NCBI RefSeq assembly: GCF_018638295.1
Contig: NZ_JABTTS010000005.1
Span: 62,001-126,000 of the forward strand
Length of the DNA stretch: 64,000 nt
Origin: Streptomyces sp. CHD11
Lineage (GTDB): Bacteria; Actinomycetota; Actinomycetes; Streptomycetales; Streptomycetaceae
Direction of reading: 5' to 3'
Part shown: piece after piece, positions 46,462-54,842 of the stretch
Position numbering within the stretch: position 1 is the stretch's first letter
How the letters are laid out: each line of letters opens with the position of its first letter
Position numbers and translations under genes: made by a program
Notes under the pieces: model-generated
The model's input: only the letters and a program-made list of their open reading frames with translations
What the model was told of the DNA's origin: nothing
Databases searched by the model: none

Positions 46462-46896
46462 ACGCGGATGACCGTAGGAGGGGGCGCGGAGTCTCGTCAA
46501 TGCTTCTGACAAAGGAAGTCGGGTTCCGACAGAAAGGGCTTACTACCTTCTCGCGCGGCGTGTCCGGCGCACCGGTTCACTGTCGCGACGCGAGCGGGCG
46601 TCCGGGCACCCGAAGAACCCGGCGGGCCTCCCCGTCGCCCGGCGCGCGGGAGGGGCCACGGGCTTGGTCAGCGGTCGGCGGTCGGCGTGCGGAGAGGAGA
46701 TCCCGTACGGCGCCGGTCCGCGCCGTATCCGTGTGCCGCCGCAACTCGGCGAACGCACCGGGGGCTCCACGCCCGACCCACACCTTGGCGCCCTTCTCCG
46801 CGGAGGAGGTGCCCGGATCCGAGGGGCGGGAAGACGCGGGGAGGGTGCGAGCGACGCGGGGAGGCTACGCGCCCCTCGCCGGCCCGCGTGTCCGCG
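46462..46896. other. 435-bp stretch without a convincing gene
   Basis: Reading frames exist on both strands but none shows recognisable domains, a good start site or normal composition. A small inverted repeat is present around 46518-46530 (GTCGG-GTT-CCGAC). It may mark the left edge of the accessory segment that follows. Confidence 0.4.
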
Positions 46897-47490
46897 TCAT
46901 GCGGGCCGCGTCCAGCCCGGGTCCCGGCCACTGAGGCCGATCGTCCGGTCCAGAAGCGTCGCGTCCGGCGGGACGGGGACCACGGGGCCGAAGATGCCGT
47001 CGCCCCGGTCACCCTCCTCGGCGGCGGCCAGCAGCAAGGCGTGCGCGGCCTCCAGCGCCGCGGGGTCGGGCGCGTACGGCTGTCCGGTCGCGCGGGCCAG
47101 GTCCCAGCCGTGGATCACCAGTTCGTCGGCGGCGACCGCGGCGGCGACCTCGCCCGGCAGCTCCACGCCGCCCGCACGGGTCATGCCGGTCCAGGCGGCG
47201 GGGTCCCGCCAGACCTCGGCGAGCTCGTCGAGCACCTTGGGCAGTTCCTCGCGCCAGCCGGGGCCGATGTCGGGCAGGGCGCCCTCCGGGCTGGTGTCCG
47301 TGGTGACGCCCAGATCCTTGCGCCCGGCGTCGCGGAAGGCGACGGCCAGCCCGAGGAGGTGGCCCAGCACATGGCGTACGGCGTACTCCGGACAGGGCGT
47401 CCGGTGCGCCAGCCGCGGCTCGGTGACGCCCTCGGCGAGGCGCGCCACGATCCGGGCCTGTGGTCCGAGATCAAACATGCTGTCGGTCAT
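46897..47490 (-). CDS. TIGR03086-family (DinB-like, mycothiol-type) metal-binding protein
   Basis: The 197-residue four-helix protein resembles maleylpyruvate isomerase/DinB-like enzymes. It has the TPCPEYAVRHVLGHLLG block with a metal-binding His and a late AADELVIHGWDLARATGQP with the second His. The family is common in actinobacteria and thought to use mycothiol or act in detoxification; no substrate is known. The GTG/ATG choice is settled by the typical MFDLGPQA start a few residues in. Confidence 0.82.
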   Translation of the reverse strand: MTDSMFDLGPQARIVARLAEGVTEPRLAHRTPCPEYAVRHVLGHLLGLAVAFRDAGRKDLGVTTDTSPEGALPDIGPGWREELPKVLDELAEVWRDPAAWTGMTRAGGVELPGEVAAAVAADELVIHGWDLARATGQPYAPDPAALEAAHALLLAAAEEGDRGDGIFGPVVPVPPDATLLDRTIGLSGRDPGWTRPA

Positions 47491-47598
47491 CGGGCCGCTC
47501 CTCCTGATGGTGGTCCTGAAGAGGTAGACCGACCGGAACGACGGAACTCATCGCCCCCTGCCCTCCCGGTCGAACCGGGGCTGCCGTCGTGGTGGGCG

Positions 47599-47808
47599 TC
47601 AGGCATCGCGGTCCCGCAGCCTCTCCTCACGGGTCCTGATCACCCGCAGCCGCTCCGGCTGCCGCGAGGTCCACCGAACCGGCCCGTGCTCCGACCGCAG
47701 CATCCACGTCACGCCACCGTGCACGTCCGCGACGATCCCGCGCCGGCCGGCGTTCCCGTCATGGACCAGGTCGCCCACCCACGCGCGCCGCGTCTGTTCG
47801 CCGGTCAT
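47599..47808 (-). CDS. 69-residue hypothetical protein coupled to the ATPase gene
   Basis: Encodes MTGEQTRRAWVGDLVHDGN and, after a VTWMLRSEHGPVRW core, a basic tail (RLRVIRTREERLRDRDA). Short beta-strand-like segments (GIVADVHGGVTWMLR) suggest a small barrel fold. The ATG overlaps the 3' end of the RsbW-type gene (ATGA), so the pair is co-translated. No family was recognised; function unknown. Confidence 0.68.
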   Translation of the reverse strand: MTGEQTRRAWVGDLVHDGNAGRRGIVADVHGGVTWMLRSEHGPVRWTSRQPERLRVIRTREERLRDRDA

Positions 47809-48227
47809 CCACGTCCCTTCCCGTGCAGCTCCGCCCACACCTGTTTCCCCCACGGCAGTGGCTCGGTACCCCAGTGCGTCGCCAGCGCCGCCACAAGAGC
47901 GAGGCCGCGCCCTCCTTCGTCCTCGGGGCCCGGCGCCCTGCGCACCGGCAGGTCCTTCGAGAAATCCACGACGCCGATGCGCACGCATGTCGCGTCGGGC
48001 CTCTCGACCACCACCCGGATGGAGCCCCGCCGGGCATGCTGGATCGCGTTCGACACCAGTTCGGAGACGATGAGGGCACCGTCCTCGGCCAAGTCGTCCA
48101 GGCGCCACGCGGCACACGCGGCGCGGACCAGGCGCCGAGCGGGCGCGGCACTCTCGGGCCGACGGGGCAGGGTCTCGCCGTACCAGGGGTGTCCGGTCCT
48201 ACGAACCCGCGTTGCAGGTTGCGGCAT
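47805..48227 (-). CDS. RsbW-like ATP-binding (anti-sigma/serine kinase) protein
   Basis: The 140-residue HATPase_c_2 protein has the N-box ELVSNAIQHARRG, the G1-type VVDFSKDLPV and the lid GRGLALVAALATHWG. Such proteins are numerous in Streptomyces, often beside XRE regulators, and may phosphorylate anti-sigma antagonists or bind sigma factors. The ATG at 48227 was preferred to an upstream TTG at 48302 that would add a disordered Arg/Pro tail. It lies downstream of the XRE regulator on the same strand. Confidence 0.83.
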   Translation of the reverse strand: MPQPATRVRRTGHPWYGETLPRRPESAAPARRLVRAACAAWRLDDLAEDGALIVSELVSNAIQHARRGSIRVVVERPDATCVRIGVVDFSKDLPVRRAPGPEDEGGRGLALVAALATHWGTEPLPWGKQVWAELHGKGRG

Positions 48228-48352
48228 GTCGGTCTGCTCTCTCGGATCGGCCAAGCCCAGAGGCCGTTCGCACGGCCGCCGGGGCGCTGTCCTCTCATGC
48301 AAGCGACATGCCGGGAACGCTGACAGGGACGCAACGCCCCACTTTCACCACG

Positions 48353-49567
48353 CTATTCGCCGACCCCCAGAAACTCCGCCAACGGCCGCAGGCCCGGCGG
48401 ATGGTTGGGGAGTGCCCAGAGGTCACGCACGATGGCCACGGCCAATGTGTGGTGCTGCATCCAGGTCGGTGCCACACGGCGCAGGGACTCCAGGGTCTTC
48501 ACCGCTCCGGCCGCGTCGCCCATGTCCGTGTGGGCTCGTGCCACGTCCAGGAGCAGCCACGTACGCCAGGAGGGCGGTGTGTCCTTGCTCAGCCGCATCC
48601 CCTTGGCCAACACCAGAGCGTCCTGCGGGTGCCCGTACTGCACCGCGAGCCGGACGCGTTCGATGCGGACCGACGACGGGCTGAAGACGCTGACCATGCG
48701 GTTGTCTCCGCCATCGGGCAACGTGGCGACGCGGGCGGCTTCCTTCTCCGCCGATTCCATCATCGCTGCCGCGCGCTCGTAGTCGCCGCTCCGTGCGGCC
48801 GACGTGGCAGCACTCATGGTCAGCGCGCCCCACACCTTCAAGCCGTCGGCTGTCTCCGTACGACTCGCGTTCGCCATGTCCTCGGCGGCCCGAAGCGCGA
48901 CACTCAGCGCGTCGTCCAGACGCCCCTGCCGCTGGTACGTCCACGCCGTGGAATTGACGATCATCGGCAGAAGCAACGGATCAGAGGACTGCCCCGCAGC
49001 CTCTATCGCACGCTCCAGGCTGATGAGAGCAAGATCCGTCTTTCCCATCCGCACGGCGACGTGTCCGGCGAGCTGAAGGACTTTGCCCAGTGCGGCGAAG
49101 CCGGCCCGGCGGTCGTCGTGGTTCCCCGAGGCCGTGGCAGCGTGTGCATCCGAGATCAGTTCCGGCAGCGCCTTCATCACCGTGTCGAACTCGGCGGAGT
49201 GGTACTGCGTCCAGCCTTCCGCGATCTGCTCCCGCAGCCGGTCCGGCGAGAAGTCGGACCCTGGCGGCGCGGGCTCCCGTACGAAGAGTGCCGGCATGAT
49301 GGCGCGGCGCACCGACACGAAACGCGGTCCATCGTTCTCCCCTGTCGAGGAGACCGCCGGTGGGTCGCCCAGAAGCGTGGTCAACTCCACGCCGAGACCG
49401 TTCGCCAGCGCGTGCAGCGTGGGAAGACGTGCCGAGTGCTTCCGCCCCTGTTCGAGATGGCGGATCACATCGACGGACACTTCGGAGCGCTCGGCCAGCT
49501 CTTCTTGCGTCAGAGAGGCCAGACGGCGCAAGCGGCGCAGGGTCTTCCCCAGGTCTTCGTTTGCCAC
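48353..49567 (-). CDS. XRE-family regulator with a TPR-like C-terminal domain
   Basis: The 404-residue protein has an N-terminal HTH (LGKTLRRLRRLASLTQEELAERS, SVDVIRHLEQGRKHSARLPTLHALANGLGV in segments) and a long helical region. That region contains TPR-like repeats, for example DLALISLERAIEAAGQSSDP, WTYQRQGRLDDALSVALRAAED and GDYERAAAMMESAEKEAARV. This layout is common in Streptomyces regulators that bind small peptides or partner proteins. The GTG at 49567 lacks a clear Shine-Dalgarno, so a leaderless transcript is possible. It is followed by the RsbW-like and 69-residue genes. Confidence 0.82.
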   Translation of the reverse strand: MANEDLGKTLRRLRRLASLTQEELAERSEVSVDVIRHLEQGRKHSARLPTLHALANGLGVELTTLLGDPPAVSSTGENDGPRFVSVRRAIMPALFVREPAPPGSDFSPDRLREQIAEGWTQYHSAEFDTVMKALPELISDAHAATASGNHDDRRAGFAALGKVLQLAGHVAVRMGKTDLALISLERAIEAAGQSSDPLLLPMIVNSTAWTYQRQGRLDDALSVALRAAEDMANASRTETADGLKVWGALTMSAATSAARSGDYERAAAMMESAEKEAARVATLPDGGDNRMVSVFSPSSVRIERVRLAVQYGHPQDALVLAKGMRLSKDTPPSWRTWLLLDVARAHTDMGDAAGAVKTLESLRRVAPTWMQHHTLAVAIVRDLWALPNHPPGLRPLAEFLGVGE

Positions 49568-49689
49568 GCAGCCACGGTACGCCCGCCACGACGGGGAGAA
49601 AGCACCGATATCACCGCCCGCGGCGGCACTGTGCGGGGCCACCCGCGTAAGGCCCTCGTAGACACCCGGCCGCACACAGGACCCGATCC

Positions 49690-49858
49690 CGGCCCGCGCC
49701 CACGGCATCGTCGTCGGGCCCTCGGCGAACGTGCCTTCGCCCGACTCACGTCCTGGCGCATCATGCGCGGAGCACGCTCCTCCACCCGCCGCATCAGCCG
49801 CGCCGTTCAAGCCGACCAAGCCGTCCACGTACTACTGACCTGCGACTGTTCAGGATGA
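49690..49858 (+). pseudogene. Transposase C-terminal remnant (IS5-like DDE family)
   Basis: The frame ending at the TGA 49856-49858 reads LGERAFARLTSWRIMRGARS then STRRISRAVQADQAVHVLLT, which matches the C-terminal end of IS5-type transposases (GERA-A-L-WRI-R...VQA-LVL). No matching N-terminal part, catalytic DDE core or terminal inverted repeat was found upstream, where the XRE regulator starts. It is an old fragment. Family assignment is by eye. Confidence 0.5.
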
Positions 49859-50240
49859 AAGAGCCCTACTGAGCTTCTCCAGAACGCGGTCGCGGAGAAG
49901 CTCGTACTCCTCGCGCAGCCTGACCATCTCGGGCGGGCGGAGAATGACGACGCCCTCGGTGACGATCTCCTCCGGACCGAACTGTTCACGGGTGAGATCG
50001 ATCTCGACACCCATGCCCAGGCGGTTCCACCAGTGGTAGTCCACGCGTTCTCCGTCGACGTGGACCTCCCCCGTATCAGCTCGCCCCCCAGCAGGTCATT
50101 GAGCACCATGGCGATCACCCCGCACTGGTCCCGGGCCGGGTTGCCCCGGTACAGCGCGACCGGCACTCGGGTGTGCACGTCTCGGCACTCCAACTGCCGC
50201 GTACAGCCTGTTCGATGTCGGTGAGAAGCAACGGTGCCAT
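49850..50240 (-). pseudogene. YunG-family gene broken by two frameshifts
   Basis: Three overlapping minus-strand frames together rebuild one protein of about 130 residues. From ATG 50240 the first frame gives MAPLLLTDIEQAVRGSWSAE plus TCTPE. The second gives ALYRGNPARDQCGVIAMVLN then DLLGGELIRG. The third gives EVHVDGERVDYHWWNRLGMG through VEIDLTREQFGPEE to the stop at 49850. This is the YunG pattern (N-terminal DIE-A--S, RGQCGV, EVHVDG...HWWNRL, DLTREQF). Each junction needs one extra base; 391 plus 2 nt equals 131 codons. The second shift is in a GGGGG run. Either a pseudogene or two sequencing errors. Confidence 0.7.
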
Positions 50241-50328
50241 GCGGGTAGTCCTGCCGACAGGCACTGCCATCGACACCGGCACCCGGGTTCCGATGCAACC
50301 CTCCACAACCCGGCCGTGTCTTACGGAC

Positions 50329-51543
50329 ATGATCAGACACCTTGCCCGGACAGGTGCGGCGCTCACCATCGCGGCCTTACTCCTGACTGCCTGCTCCGGC
50401 GACCAGGAGACCCCCGTCGCCAAGCACCCCGTCTTCGACCGAAAGCTTGGCCTCCAGGTCTACCTCGCCCTGCGCCAGACACAGAAGGCGGGCGGTGCCG
50501 ACTTCGTCCAGACCATGACCTTCGAATCGAAGAAGGGCCGGGCGGTGCAAACCGTCAGCGGGCGGATGGACTTCAGGAAGGGAACGGGCGAGGCGACCAC
50601 GAAGTGGCGACTGTCGAAACAGCTCCCCCGCGAAACGAAGGACACGCTCCTGGGCGCCACTCCGGGCAAGGGAAACGCCGACCCCTCGGCACGCGTCCTC
50701 GTCGACCTCCGACGCATCCACTACCGCGCCGGGTCGGCGGCGTACTGGCTCCAGTACACGACGGGCAACACCGGTCCGGACCTCGGCATCGACGGCATCG
50801 ACCACCTGCGCGGATCCGAAGGACCGGTGGGCGGCACCCTCCTTGAAGGACTCGGTGCCACGGAGGCGACATCCCGGCGGACCGACGGCTCCCGGCGCAC
50901 CTATGAGGCGGACATGTCCACCAGCGCCGCCGGGCAACTGTTCCCCGAGGACCTCATGCGCGAGCTGTTCACCCCCTTCCCCACCGGATCCTCCGGCAAG
51001 AGCGCCCCGATGCCGGCGACCGTCTCCGTGGACGGCCGGGGCCGCGTCACACACGTGCGAGCCGACCTCTCGACGACCCTGGGGAAGAAGGGCAGCGCGT
51101 TCGAGGACATGACCTCCCTGACCATTGACCTCCGACTCTCCGGTCACGGTGTGTCGAAGCCCGCCACGAAGCCCGACGGATCCGTCCTACCGGCCCGCGA
51201 GGCGGTCCGTTCCGCCGACTCGGTGAAGCCCGGTGGCTGCGTCGACTTCAGCACGGGCCAGCGGCTCTTGGACACCGTCGTGGACGTACCGTGCTCGGGC
51301 GCGCACGACGGCAGGGTCTTCGCCCAGAGAGCACTCGGCGCGGGCCCCTACCCGGGCAGCACGGCCACCCGGGAGAAAGCAGCCGACGCCTGCCGCGCCG
51401 CCTATGACACCGCTCCCGGGGCATGGATCTCCGGATCGGACCGGACCGGGCACTACTGGCATATGTGGCCGAATCAGAAAAAATGGGAACAAGGTGGAAG
51501 GCGTGCCAGTTGCTACGTCGTCACCACCAGGGGCACCACCTGA
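50329..51543 (+). CDS. Lipoprotein with a C-terminal septum-formation-like domain
   Basis: The 404-residue lipoprotein starts MIRHLARTGAALTIAALLL with lipobox LLTAC. Residues about 35-290 form an extracellular beta-rich domain resembling the LppX/LprG-like or MucB-like folds (FVQTMTFESKKGRAVQTVSG, VSVDGRGRVTHVRADLS). The last 95 residues match the septum_form domain, with three spaced Cys (GGCVDFSTGQ, VPCSGAHDGRVFA and RASCYVV). The ATG at 50329 was chosen because it gives the lipoprotein signal; its ribosome site is weak. It is followed by a terminator-like hairpin. Function unknown. Confidence 0.78.
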   Translation: MIRHLARTGAALTIAALLLTACSGDQETPVAKHPVFDRKLGLQVYLALRQTQKAGGADFVQTMTFESKKGRAVQTVSGRMDFRKGTGEATTKWRLSKQLPRETKDTLLGATPGKGNADPSARVLVDLRRIHYRAGSAAYWLQYTTGNTGPDLGIDGIDHLRGSEGPVGGTLLEGLGATEATSRRTDGSRRTYEADMSTSAAGQLFPEDLMRELFTPFPTGSSGKSAPMPATVSVDGRGRVTHVRADLSTTLGKKGSAFEDMTSLTIDLRLSGHGVSKPATKPDGSVLPAREAVRSADSVKPGGCVDFSTGQRLLDTVVDVPCSGAHDGRVFAQRALGAGPYPGSTATREKAADACRAAYDTAPGAWISGSDRTGHYWHMWPNQKKWEQGGRRASCYVVTTRGTT

Positions 51544-51561
51544 AGCAGGTGACGGAAGTCC

Positions 51562-51597
51562 GTGACCGGGCGGCCCGAAACAGGGCGGCCTGGTCAC
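51562..51597. terminator. Hairpin terminator after the lipoprotein gene
   Basis: GTGACC-n-GGC-n-GCCC pairs with GGGC-n-GCC-n-GGTCAC around a GAAACA loop: a 15-bp stem with two mismatches, 18 nt past the stop codon. The remaining gap to 51767 shows no gene. Confidence 0.6.
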
Positions 51598-51767
51598 CCG
51601 CAAACGGGTGCATGTCATCCGCCGGCACAGGGCGGCAGAGGTTACTAGATGTACTGACCGGGGACGTTGATTGAGCTTGATGGAGTATGTCCCGTGCCGG
51701 TTGTCTCGGGGTCGGCGCGGCGTGTGGATGCCGAGCAGCTCACCATCGTGGGGTGCGGAGCCAATGG

Positions 51768-52910
51768 ATGTCTTCGGAGCAGGCGGCCGCGACCTTGGGG
51801 GTGCGGTTGTCGACGCTGTATGCCTACGTGTCGCGCGGGGTGATCTCGCGGGAAGTGGCAACGGATCCTGAAGGGCAGCGGGTTTCGCGTTTCCGGCGCG
51901 ATGACGTGCTGGCGCTGGCCCGGGCCCGGGATCGGCCTCGGGCGGGCGCGTGGGCGCCACTGATCGAGTCCGATGTCACGCAGTTGGACGCCTCCGGGCG
52001 ACTCGCCTTCCGCGGGGTCGACGTGGCGGACTGCGCTGGATGGGGATTCGAACGGACGGCATGCCACGTACTCGACACACCGGGCGCAGTTTGGCGCGCG
52101 AACTCCGAGACCGCGACACCCGACGTGGGGCGAGCCACGGACACGATCCGCTGGACCGTGATGCAGTTGGCCGCTCAAGACGAGTTCCGTGAGCAGATTG
52201 ATCCCGACCATTGCCGGGACGTTGCGACCTCAGCGGTCGCAGCCTCCACTGTGGCGTTGACCGGGCTCCGCGATGGCACGGTCGCCGAACGGCTTGCCCG
52301 CACTTGGGCGCCCGATGCTGCCGACGAGGCTTGGTATCCGGCCGTCACCCAGGCCATTGACGTGGCCCTGAGCGTCCTTGTTGACCACGAGCTCACGGCC
52401 TCCACGGTTGCCGCACGCGCTGCAGCCGGAGTCCGTACCGATCCGTGGACAGTGCTTCTCGCCGGGCTGGCTGCGATGAGCGGCCCCTTCCAAGCGGGTG
52501 CCAGCCGGGCTGCTGCGGCGGCGCTGCGTGAGTGGGATGCAGCCCGAACCGTGCCCTTGGCGCCGGTGCCGGGGTTCGGGCACAAGGTGTATGTCGGTCC
52601 TGATCCCCGCGCTGTCCTGCTCCTCGACTGCGTAGCCGCTGTGTGCCCTGCGACGGTCGAGTTGATAAACGACCTCGCTGTCCAGATGGCACGCGTGCAC
52701 AGTTTGCACCCGAACATCGATGCCGCTCTGGGGGGCTTGATTCTCGCGGCGGACCTGCCCGACCACGCCGGCGAAGTCATCTTCACTCTCGCCCGCATTC
52801 CGGGCCTCATGGCTCATGCTCTCGAGGAGTACCCCCACGGACTGCGTCTGCGCCCACGAGCCCTCGCCAGATATCTCCGGCAGGTTCAGTGCCACGGCGG
52901 TGCATGTTGA
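51768..52910 (+). CDS. Citrate-synthase-like protein with an N-terminal MerR-type HTH
   Basis: The 380-residue protein begins with a MerR/excisionase-type helix-turn-helix (SSEQAAATLGVRLSTLYAYVSRGVISREV, in segments, with a winged FRRDDVLALARARD). A citrate synthase-like domain follows. Of the three catalytic residues, His272 (GFGHKVYVGPDPRA) and Asp318 (HPNIDAALGG) are present, but the first His, normally in GPLHGGA, is Gln242 (GPFQAGAS). Streptomyces encode such HTH-citrate synthase proteins; this one is probably catalytically altered or regulatory. The ATG at 51768 follows GCGGAG. It lies in the accessory segment. Confidence 0.82.
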   Translation: MSSEQAAATLGVRLSTLYAYVSRGVISREVATDPEGQRVSRFRRDDVLALARARDRPRAGAWAPLIESDVTQLDASGRLAFRGVDVADCAGWGFERTACHVLDTPGAVWRANSETATPDVGRATDTIRWTVMQLAAQDEFREQIDPDHCRDVATSAVAASTVALTGLRDGTVAERLARTWAPDAADEAWYPAVTQAIDVALSVLVDHELTASTVAARAAAGVRTDPWTVLLAGLAAMSGPFQAGASRAAAAALREWDAARTVPLAPVPGFGHKVYVGPDPRAVLLLDCVAAVCPATVELINDLAVQMARVHSLHPNIDAALGGLILAADLPDHAGEVIFTLARIPGLMAHALEEYPHGLRLRPRALARYLRQVQCHGGAC

Positions 52911-52959
52911 TCCTGTCAACGTCGACCTCAACGTGGGTGTCCCGGCATTCTCACCGGCC

Positions 52960-53675
52960 ATGAACGGCAACACTGGAGGACATCGCGCCTCCCGTCATGA
53001 CATGCACGCCATCGCCGAACGGTATCGTGCCTTCGCCACCGACCAGGCCGCTGGATCGTCCCCGACCTTGCAGCGATGGGCCGAGGCGATCGCCGAGGAC
53101 ACTGACCTGCTTGCGCTGCTGACCCCGCTGCCGCCCGGCAAGCAGCAGCCCAACCTGGTGTTCGCCGCAGCTCAATGGCACGGCGCACGACCCGGGGACG
53201 TGGACTCCTTACGCGAACTACTCACCACCCGGTGGACGACTGTAGAAGCCACGATCCGCGCGCGAGCGACGCAGACCAACGAGGCTGCCCGCTGCGCGGC
53301 GATCCTGCTGAGCCTGCAGTTCGTCCCCGGGGCGGTCGCCCTCCTCGAAATCGGTGCGGCCGCCGGCTTGTGCTTGATCCCGGATCAGTACTCCTACACG
53401 TTCAGCGGCGACGTCCGCCTCGACCCGGTGAGCGGGCCCAGCCCCGTCTCCATCGGCATCCACCTCGGCGATGGTCTCAAGCCCCCGGTCGCAATGCCGG
53501 ACATCTCGTGGCGCGCGGGAATCGACCTGAATCCGTTGAACCCCGCCGATCCCGACACCCTCGCCTGGCTCCAGACCCTCATCTGGCCCGAGCACGAAGC
53601 CCGCCGTACACGTCTCACCGCAGCCGCCGCACTCGCCCGCCCGCAGCAGGCCTCCGGCCACCAGAGCCTGTCGTC
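52960..53675 (+). pseudogene. DUF2332 gene truncated at its 3' end
   Basis: The frame matches the N-terminal two-thirds of DUF2332 proteins: ERYRAFATDQAAGSSPTLQR, LPPGKQQPNLVFAAAQWHGA, RATQTNEAARCAAILLSLQF, LLEIGAAAGLCLIPDQYSY and SWRAGIDLNPLNPADPDTLA. Similarity stops near 53640 (ALARPQQ). The expected C-terminal 100 or so residues are absent, and the frame runs on inside the opposite-strand gene that ends at 53676. The start is uncertain (ATG 52960 or 53002). The break looks like a deletion or insertion junction. Confidence 0.75.
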
Positions 53676-54842
53676 TCAGAGCCCGGCCAGTACCGAGCGC
53701 ACCGTCGAAAGATCCCCGTCCGACGCCAACCCCGCGTGGTACAGCCGCAGTTCCGTCGCGCCCAGGCGGCGGGCCTCCGCCGCGTCGGCCGCAAGAGTGG
53801 CGGGGCTGCCGCCCATGCCGGAGACGACGGTGAGGTTGGCGGCGAGGACGGTGTCCGGGCCGGCCTCCCGGGCGAAGGGGGTCAGCGAGCCGGGTCCTCC
53901 GGTACAGGGGACGACCACACCGTCGGCGACGGAGAGGATGTGCGCCGGGTCGACGCCCGCGTTGGCGCCGCAGTGGTAGGAGACCGGGTCGGCGTGCAAC
54001 AACACCTGGAAGCCTTCGGGCGCTTCCTCCCGTACGGCGGCCACCGCCTCCTCCTGCAGTGTGCGGGCCGTCTCGTCGCGCCAGGCGCGGGTGACGTCCG
54101 CCGGGGTCTGGCCGAGGAGTTTCCCGACGCCCGCCCAGCCGCCGTCGGAGGGCGCCCCCTGCCACACCGGCTCCAGTGCGGTGCGTACGGAGGCGGCGAG
54201 CTCGTCGGCGTCCAGGCCGTGGGTGCCGTAGCCGTCGCGGCAGGACGGGCAGAAGCAGAGGGACATCAGGTACTGCCCGGCGTCCCCGAGGCCGACCCCG
54301 GCGGTCTTGTCGTGGGCGTGCAGGTGGGCCAGTCCGTACCAGCCGAGGGACTCCAGTTCGGTGCCGCGGGCGCCGGGGCGGACCGCCGCTTCGGCGGCGA
54401 GGTCGGTCAGGTAGGCGCGGGTGGCCGGCTGGGCGACGCACGGCGCCCAGGGGTAACGGTCGCCGTAGGCGTTGACCACCGAGGTGTCCGGATGCTCCGC
54501 GCCCAGGCGGGAGTTGTGGGCGAGCACGACCCAGGTGTGCACCTCCAGGCCCGCGTCCGTGAGCGCTGCCGCCGCCTCGCCGAAGGCGTCGCCGGGCGCC
54601 CAGTCACCGGCCGGACAGGGGCGCAGGGCGCGGCCGGACCAGCGGTCCTCCCCCACCGGGTAGAGCACGGCGGCGTGTCCGGCGGTGACGACGCGGTGGC
54701 GCGGGTGACGGGGGGTCAGCGCGCGGGTGGAGTGGTAGGCGGAGGCGAGGGTCACCTGCGCCGTGCCGAGCGCGGCGATCCGCGCGGGGGCCTCCGGGTC
54801 CCCGTTGACGTCCCAGGGATAGACGAACGCCGATGCCTTCAC
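53676..54842 (-). CDS. Unassigned TIM-barrel-like protein of the uronate cluster
   Basis: The 388-residue protein starts MKASAFVYPWDVNGDPEAPA and has alternating strand/helix segments. It includes EVHTWVVLAHNSRLG, CVAQPATRAYLTDLAAEAA, YGLAHLHAHDKTAG and a Cys motif SLCFCPSCRDGYG at about residue 200. VTLASAYHSTR and GFQVLLHADPVSYHCG suggest a sugar-binding barrel related to glycoside hydrolase clans. No signal peptide is seen. The GTG overlaps the KdgD stop (GTGA), so it is co-translated with a uronate catabolic enzyme. I cannot name its family. Confidence 0.7.
   Translation of the reverse strand: MKASAFVYPWDVNGDPEAPARIAALGTAQVTLASAYHSTRALTPRHPRHRVVTAGHAAVLYPVGEDRWSGRALRPCPAGDWAPGDAFGEAAAALTDAGLEVHTWVVLAHNSRLGAEHPDTSVVNAYGDRYPWAPCVAQPATRAYLTDLAAEAAVRPGARGTELESLGWYGLAHLHAHDKTAGVGLGDAGQYLMSLCFCPSCRDGYGTHGLDADELAASVRTALEPVWQGAPSDGGWAGVGKLLGQTPADVTRAWRDETARTLQEEAVAAVREEAPEGFQVLLHADPVSYHCGANAGVDPAHILSVADGVVVPCTGGPGSLTPFAREAGPDTVLAANLTVVSGMGGSPATLAADAAEARRLGATELRLYHAGLASDGDLSTVRSVLAGL

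Noticed and set aside
46500..46934. 144-codon plus-strand frame in the gap after gntR
   Set aside because: Low-complexity composition, no ribosome site and no similarity to a known family.
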